Positions 57,292 to 64,000 of a stretch of DNA of 64,000 nucleotides are shown one piece after another. Position 1 is the first letter of the stretch; each line of letters starts with the position of its first letter. The stretch comes from Antedon mediterranea (Eukaryota > Echinodermata > Crinoidea > Comatulida > Antedonidae), in assembly GCF_964355755.1 (NCBI RefSeq), contig NC_092675.1:30900912-30964911 (forward strand). The letters are read 5' to 3'. The position numbers were made by a program, and so were the translations under genes. The notes under the pieces are model-generated. The model had not been told where the DNA came from. It made no database searches and saw only the letters and a list, made by a program, of their open reading frames with translations.

Positions 57292-58725
57292 TTAGGTTAT
57301 ATGCATTATCATGCATATAACCTCTTGATTCTGTCAAAATCTTTATTTATTTATTTATTTATTCTTTCCTTAGCACTATTTTGTCCGTGAATTATCTTGA
57401 TATCAGTTTCATCTATTTAAGTCAATTTTTCAGAGTATATTCCTTATGGCCAGGAATCGATGTGGTTATATTTTCACGATGCGTAATCAAAAATTACGCG
57501 GTCTACGCGCGATTTTACGAAATCACGTTTGTAATCATATCTTCACAAGCATGAATCACAATTAAACAAAATTTGGTACTCATAAATTTCAGGTCATATT
57601 TCATCATATGGCAATACAATTACGTGCGTAGCGCATATAACGCTTGCGTACGCGCGCTTAAAATGTTCAAAATTGTCAAAATTTATTTTCGATGAAATTA
57701 GAGTACGTTTCAGGCAATTTTAAGCGTTTAAAAAATTGCCATGAGTGCGCAGATTTTTGCACGCGCACTGCGCGTTATACGTTAATGCGCACTCTTTTTG
57801 TCCGATTTCGGTTGTACAACCTTTCTTTAATAATATCATCATATTTTATTCACTTTTCAACGCGTAATTGCCTTATACGAGCACGTCAAAAGTGACAGGC
57901 TACGCACGTGTAAGTTAACAAAATGGTGAAAATATGCTAAATTTTAAAATTAATATAGATCGTCAGAATGCTCGGGAACACATATTTTTTATTTAATTTT
58001 CTTGAAGTGTATGTATCTTATGTATGATTTATTATTAAACTAAGGGAACAAAAGTTGATTAAGCCATAATTAATTGCATATTAAATTTAAAAAAATTCAT
58101 TTCGACAATCAAACAAATTATGACATTTTCTTAGGCCAAAATAACAAACTTAACATTAACTTTCTTCCTTCAAAAGTTCATATATTAAAGTTAAAAGTAT
58201 ATAGTTTGACAGTGTATCATTTTTGTACATTTTTAGAGATGTCATCATAGTAAAAAATTATAATTCATTGCGGTATGTAATAATCTATCTGCACCAAAGT
58301 GGTTACTGCATAGTAAATACACGGAGGAATTTTTCTACAATTTTTAGTCAGTTGTGTATGGCTCGGTGGTGTGTGCTCGTGTCTATGGCACTCAAGGTAC
58401 CGAGATCGAGTCTCACCTTGGCAAACGAAATAAATTTTTTTTTTATTATCCGTATTGTTTGTTCAAATTTATTTCTTAGTGTATATATTATACACATGAT
58501 TTATAATGAAATCTAGATAAAAAATAACTTATGTCTTTATTATTATGTAACAGCAAATGTGGTTTATGACATCTTTGATCGGATTGTGATACCGGCTATT
58601 GTATTCGCGTTAGCAAGGTCCTATCATATATTATATATTATTTAAAGAATCTGAGAAAATCAATGAATCAAAATATCTTTTAAAAATAAATTATCTTTAT
58701 TTTAATTATCAATGCATATAACCTA
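57292..58725. mobile_element. Possible 1.4-kb element bounded by atgcatataacct repeats
   Basis: The word aggttatatgcat at 57294-57306 recurs inverted at 57311-57323 and 58712-58724. The left part (57470-57910) is conspicuously CpG-rich (gcgtacgcgcgc, gcacgcgcactgcgcg), unlike the surrounding AT-rich DNA. No protein was recognised. The boundaries are a guess from the inverted words only. Confidence 0.3.
58355..58443 (+). mobile_element. tRNA-like SINE head with T10 run
   Basis: An A-box-like tggctcggtggtgtg and a B-box-like gagatcgagtctc are spaced as in tRNA genes and followed at about 58434 by ten T residues. The cloverleaf is imperfect, so a decayed SINE head is more likely than a tRNA. 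Confidence 0.35.
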
Positions 58726-59025
58726 TAATTCGTCATAGTGACGAATTAAATCTAGTTTAATATTAGTTGGGCTATAGTATTACACAATGCATTACCATGA
58801 TTAAATAGGTATTTTGTTGTTATTAGTACGATACAGTCACATAATCAATATATCTTTAATCATCTTGATGAAAAGTTTAGAACTGATAATATCAATCATG
58901 GAAGATAATATTAATATCAAAGTTAAATGAATCTACCTATTTTACACACTAACTTTATTATCTTCATTCAGATATGATAATACTTCATTTATTTTTAACA
59001 TATTAATTAGTTTCCTTGGAGGAAT

Positions 59026-59864
59026 GATTATAATAATCATTATGAGTAGTTGGTACTACTAGTATGTAAGTTTTTATAATAATCATTATGAGTAGTTGGT
59101 ACTACTAGTATGTAAGTTTTTATAATAATCATTATGAGTAGTTGGTACTACTAGTATGTAAGTTTTTATAATAATCATTATGAGTAGTTGGTACTACTAG
59201 TAGGTAAGTTTTTATAATAATCATTATGAGTAGTTGGTACTACTAGTAGGTAAGTTTTTATAATAGTCATTATGAGTAGTTGGTACTACTAGTATGTAAG
59301 TTTTTATAATAATCATTATGAGTAGTTGGTACTACTAGTATGTAAGTTTTTATAATAATCATTATGAGTAGTTGGTACTACTAGTAGGTAAGTTTTTATA
59401 ATAATCATTATGAGTAGTTGGTACTACTAGTAGGTAAGTTTTTATAATAGTCATTATGAGTAGTTGGTACTACTAGTATGTAAGTTTTTATAATAATCAT
59501 TATGAGTAGTTGGTACTACTAGTAGGTAAGTTTTTATAATAATCATTATGAGTAGTTGGTACTACTAGTATGTAAGTTTTTATAATAATCATTATGAGTA
59601 GTTGGTACTACTAGTAGGTAAGTTTTTATAATAATCATTATGAGTAGTTGGTACTACTAGTATGTAAGTTTTTATAATAATCATTATGAGTAGTTTGTAC
59701 TACTAGTATGTAAGTTTTTATAATAATCATTATGAGTAGTTGGTACTACTAGTATGTAATGTAAGTTTTTATAATAATCATTATGAGTAGTTGGTACTAC
59801 TAGTAGGTAAGTTTTTATAATAATCATTATGAGTAGTTGGTACTACTAGTATGTAAGTTTTTAA
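59026..59864. repeat. 46-bp minisatellite, about 18 copies
   Basis: The unit is tatgagtagttggtactact, agta(t/g)gtaag, tttttataataatcat. The t/g variant creates agtaggtaag and alternates irregularly along the array. One unit has a 4-bp extra atgt (59757). Confidence 0.96.
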
Positions 59865-61795
59865 TGCAAAAAAATAAATAAAACTTTATTAATAGAGAGG
59901 ATATATTCTATTGGTAGTAGAATTCATTGAATTCCATCATCTACAATTGACCGAGCATTTTGATTTTTTACTGTATTTTATCACTTCTTGGTATTAATTG
60001 TGGTGTATTTTTTCATATTTAGGAAGAATTAATTTGATTATACATGTTACCATAAACATCCCAAAAAAATAAATGCTTCCGCCGAATAAAGGCTCTCTAA
60101 AAATAATGTTATTTGAATAAATACAATAACTAAATGAATTGCGTTTGATCAGCCTTAACATGGTTGCTGCATGAGTCTTATCCAAATTAATGTTCTCTTT
60201 CTTTCTCATAAAAATTAATGATCATTCAATTTATTTTATATTCACATGATCAGAATATTGTAATACCTTCTGGCTACAAATCAAATATTTACCATCAAGA
60301 AAGCATTAAAATCTCTATTTTGTTGGTAAGAATAGCTTGGTAATTATGATGTGTTCAGAGATAGAAACATTGATAATCAATAGTTCAAACAGCTTGAGGC
60401 AAAACTGTATTATTTCAAATTCTTATACCGGTAACTGACTTCATTGTGCCAATAATACAGTTTAATAATTTAGCCATTATAAAAATAAGTACTAATGCTT
60501 ATTATTTGATCATTAATTTCATTTTTTCATTCAATACAGTTTCTTTTTTTTAGGATGATTAAATGTCAGATGATTAAAGACAAGGATGGATTGCAATAAA
60601 TATATTAGTTTTTGTTGATGCAAAATGGAATTATAAATTTATTACAACTCAATTGAGATGAGGCTGCCATCAAGAAGATCAAAATGGTACTTTTGCCTGG
60701 TAAAAAAAAACCTTTATTTTGTTTCTTAAATCACAAGCATTATTTGATTTAAAACAAAAATATTTTTTTTTTACAAAATCTAAATTCGTTAATTTTACAA
60801 TTTTAGTAACTGTATCCAACATGAAAGTTGCTAAACCAAACAATTTGTACTGTAAATACCTACAGCAGTAATATTTCATCATTAATTTTAAAAGCATGAA
60901 TTCTTTCCTGTTTTTAGCATTTCACAAATATAAAACATTACAGAAACATATTTTTAAAAATGAATCAAACCACGAGCCTGTATACTTCCTTCATATCAAT
61001 CACATCCTTTTGTACCACCACACCTTGGCTTGGCTTCTATGCATGGTTGGTATTCAGGATAAGGTGTGTTTGTGTGTACATTTGTGGTGGTAATCATAAT
61101 GTTAACAACATTTACCTTTTTGGAAAAAATACCCTAAAATTAATGTTTAGTAATTTCATTAATTTTAGGTTTTCTCCAAAAAAGGTAATGTTTTTTAATT
61201 GTAATTTCATTGATGTAATGAAATAAAAATATTATTAAAATGAAGTGTCTTCCCCCTCTTTCTCCAGTAGCAGTATATATTGTCTACAATTTAGCTTTTT
61301 TTAGTTCAAACCTGAACCTTGTTGCTATTGATCTCTCATCTTCAATGCTTACTTACACTATCACCAAGTTTCTATTGAATTGAAGTATGGTGCGCCGTCT
61401 GGTAATAATGTATTTAAATGTATCTACCTAGTGGTTTACTAGAGGATTGGGCAAAGAGTCAAGTTTATACAGTAGTCTGTTAAAATTGAACTCTGCTATT
61501 ATATTAGTCTATAATTTTTGGAATAAGTTCCTCAGTAAAATCAAACTTGGTACTAAATCGTTTTCTAAAAAAAACCCCTAATTTTGTTAATATTGATTGA
61601 TCGATAGGTGTTTGGTTTTTATTTCAGTTATCTGCAAAGTTGACTTTAGCTTACACAGTAGATTACCATCATACAAACATTATGAAACAATGTGTGTATG
61701 TACTGTAGATCTTAAATTGAATAATTTTAGATGTTAACAATTGCAACAGTACTACTGTATGTTTTAAACCGTTTTTTTTTGTTTTTATATTTCAG

Positions 61796-64000
61796 AATCG
61801 AAAAAATTTAATTTTAGGTATATTTTGGTATTCAGTAATTGCCTCGTCATTGTTTCTCTATTACACTCATGAAAGTCACCAAAAGGATTCACGTTTTAGA
61901 CGATTTTACCAATCATTATTTGTAGAAGATACAATACGATGTACTTCTGCAAGCCTTGCTTCAACAACGCGCATTACAACGCAGGGAACAGCTGCATACA
62001 ACTTAACTGTTTTACGAAAATATTGGAAATTGTTCCAACTAAGAAATAATTTTAGTGAAATTAAATATACTATACCAGAAAAGTATAATAATGCAAGGAC
62101 AAGACAGTTTAGTGTTCCAAAAAAAATAAGTTCTACAAATGTTCCTGTAACAACGAAAATAAATGTAACTGAAAAACCAGTTCCGGTTACCCAAGCTCCT
62201 GTTGTTAAAGGTTATTGGGGACTTCTTGATAATAAGGTAAGGAATACTTTAAAGAGTCTATAAATGCATTTGGCATGATCTGTAAATACAAGAAAGTAGG
62301 TTAAATAAAGAATCTTTTTAGGATAATATAATGATGATGATGATAATACAGTAACTCATTCTATATAGCGCATATAAGCAAGCGCTCGATGTACTCTACA
62401 TAAATTAAAATAGACAAGAAGTTATCAATAATTTAAATTAATGAAAAACTTGATTCATGATAGCTTGGTAGAATACTGCATGGTACCTGACTGGTTGTAA
62501 ACCAATCTTATTATTTTAGAAGAAGTTTTCTCAAAGCTGTAATGAAAAACAAACAAATGATATAATTGAATGCCTATTTTTAATATTGTTTCAACAGAAT
62601 CTAAGAATTTTTTTTTCAATTTTGATATTTAAAGAAATCTGGTTTAACATTCTTGGATTATCAATACAAGTCAACTGCTTAAAATTTTATCAAGCTAAAT
62701 ATTTCATTCTCAAATCCAAACAGCTGATATTGTAGTTATAGTAGTAGATTTACTAATCTTAGTTTATCCTTGATCAAAATGAATTCAATATTGGAATTGA
62801 AATACAGGTCTTTTTTTAGTACATCTACAGTAGTATCAAAAATACTTCTACTGTGTATTGTTTATAAATTATAATAAAAATTTATAAATTTTAATATGAT
62901 TAAGTAATAATAATAATTTATTTTGTTTATTCACGGATGTACTTCATTCACACATGGGATTTTTTGTTTGTTTATTATTTTTTATCATAAATATACATTT
63001 TTACAGATAACTTACTGTAGGTTTGTTGAACTCATTTTAATAAATTTGGATCTAAATTACTCTTAGTATAGCTTAGGTTATATGCAACGTTTTGCGCTAC
63101 AGTATTCAGTATTTTAAAACAATGCTATGATAACCCCGCAGTTATTTACATAAAAAATACATTAAAAAAATGCAAATTAATTAATAAATAAGATTAAACA
63201 TTGTACAGTAGGCCTAGTAACAGTATTTGTTCTTTATCAATATTTTGTCACTGAAAACTCAAGGCATTAGTTTTAATTGCATTTCCTAGAACAGCGTACT
63301 GTACTACTGTATGCCAAGGTTCTTAGACAAACAATACCCTTTTTTAACTCATCATTTTAATTATTGCAATTTGCTTTGATTTTTTTTTCTCTCTGTATTA
63401 AAATTGTATGAATGAGTATAGTTTCAGAAGGCATGGGTGTATAAATTAGGGGTGGTGGGATTATACTTGGATATCATTAAAATGGCATTTAATTACCAAA
63501 GTCTTTCGTCCAAATTTAATAACCTAAATTGAGATTACAGTAATTGGGCATGGGAGTATAGTTGAGGCTAGGATTATACTTTGAGCATCATATACAGAAA
63601 TAAAGATGATGAAACTATTACAATTTATTTTCCCCTCAGAAACTACAGCTTCACTGTTCACAATGTGCTGTTGTAGCCAGCTCAGGTCATCTTCTCAACT
63701 CCACCGCTGGTCAAGAAATTGACAAATATGAATGCGTTATTCGTATGAATTCTGCACCAATCAAAGGCTACGAAAAATTTGTTGGGACAAAGACAACAGT
63801 TCGGGTCATGGGTCATGTAAACATGCTATGGCTGAACCAATCAGAGGATTTGCAGAAAGAGACGTTAGCGAACACTTCCACTATGCCAGAGAAGATGATT
63901 GTACCATGGCTATATAATATACAAATTAATAGAAAAACAGACAAATATTTTAATCTTGCCAAAAACTTTTCCTTAAAATATGGCTATAAGGAAATGTATT
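61796..64000 (+). CDS. ST6GALNAC3/5/6-like alpha-2,6-sialyltransferase, 3' partial
   Basis: Exon 61796-62236 is phase 0 with a GTAAGG donor. It encodes a signal anchor ([20 protein letters not shown]), then a Ser/Thr/Pro-containing stem ([20 protein letters not shown]). Exon 63640 onward reads [40 protein letters not shown] and [15 protein letters not shown]. This is the sialyl motif L of the family, with the conserved Cys, the RMNxAP core and VGxKT. SSGHLL and ECVIRMN point to the ST6GALNAC3/5/6 group rather than ST3GAL or ST6GALNAC1/2. The window ends before motif S, so the rest of the catalytic domain is missing here. The protein would be a Golgi type II enzyme transferring sialic acid onto GalNAc of sialylated glycans. 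The stem is longer than in vertebrate ST6GALNAC5. Confidence 0.88.

Larger units (their letters stand above)
49512..61795 (+). other. Probable long first intron of the ST6GALNAC-like gene
   Basis: No other coding exon was recognised in these 12 kb. Contents are a MULE-like element (50639-52061), a 34-bp direct duplication (about 53613-53682, ggtattataatggtaactaa twice), two LINE 3' ends, a (GACA)n run, two 46-bp minisatellites, a CpG-rich patch and a tRNA-like SINE head. If exon 1 lies elsewhere, the left part is simply intergenic. Confidence 0.4.

Noticed and set aside
63732-63917. 61-residue open frame MRYSYEFC...
   Set aside because: Out-of-frame shadow of the sialyltransferase exon, which reads the motif L in another frame.

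Overview
The window is AT-rich animal DNA with intron-split genes, long introns, many minisatellites, several DNA transposons and fragments of non-LTR retrotransposons. The gene content, the frequent taggcctag-type words and the family set (EGF-CFC, RTCA, DBT, TLCD4-like, ST6GALNAC-like) suggest a deuterostome invertebrate. An echinoderm, perhaps a crinoid, is my best guess, but the sequence alone does not settle it. Exon models were built by reading splice sites and checking that codon phase is kept across every junction.

Layout of the left half (1-29.6 kb, gene-rich). A terminal exon of an unidentified gene ends in a possible CaaX box (+, 1158-1335). BRIX1, a ribosome biogenesis factor, has 9 exons (-, 2936-5896). 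Next is a VMAC-like coiled-coil gene (+, 6635-7114), then a complete five-exon EGF-CFC (Cripto/Cryptic family, Nodal co-receptor) gene (+, 8447-10937). RTCA, the RNA 3'-phosphate cyclase, has 11 exons (-, 11727-17549), and DBT, the branched-chain ketoacid dehydrogenase E2 subunit, has 11 exons (+, 19500-23456). The last gene here is TLCD4-like (TLC domain), with 6 coding exons (+, 26516-29556). RTCA and DBT lie head to head.

Layout of the right half (29.6-64 kb, repeat-rich). Minisatellites lie at 29.9-32.2 kb. A roughly 9.3-kb inverted-repeat element (S1, 35.5-44.8 kb) abuts a related 4-kb one (S2, 44.8-48.7 kb). Both are built from arrays of about 100-bp units centred on the same 45-bp hyphenated palindrome. 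Nested in or near them are a 1.0-kb element with 15-bp subterminal repeats, a hAT-like element with a 6-bp target duplication, a SINE and small MITEs. From about 49.5 kb the sequence may be one very long intron of an ST6GALNAC3/5/6-like sialyltransferase, whose two recognisable coding exons are at 61796-62236 and 63640 to the window edge. That intron holds a MULE-like element with a decayed Myb/SANT-like domain, LINE 3' ends and two 46-bp minisatellites.

The most unusual theme is tandem duplication across exon edges. RTCA exon 3 together with its 5' splice site has been copied about 57 times into the next intron as a 41-bp minisatellite. The RTCA stop-codon exon is triplicated (93 bp). A 5' splice site of EGF-CFC and a 3' splice site and a 5' splice site of DBT are each locally duplicated. 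These create decoy or alternative splice sites, and in EGF-CFC a possible in-frame 17-residue extension.
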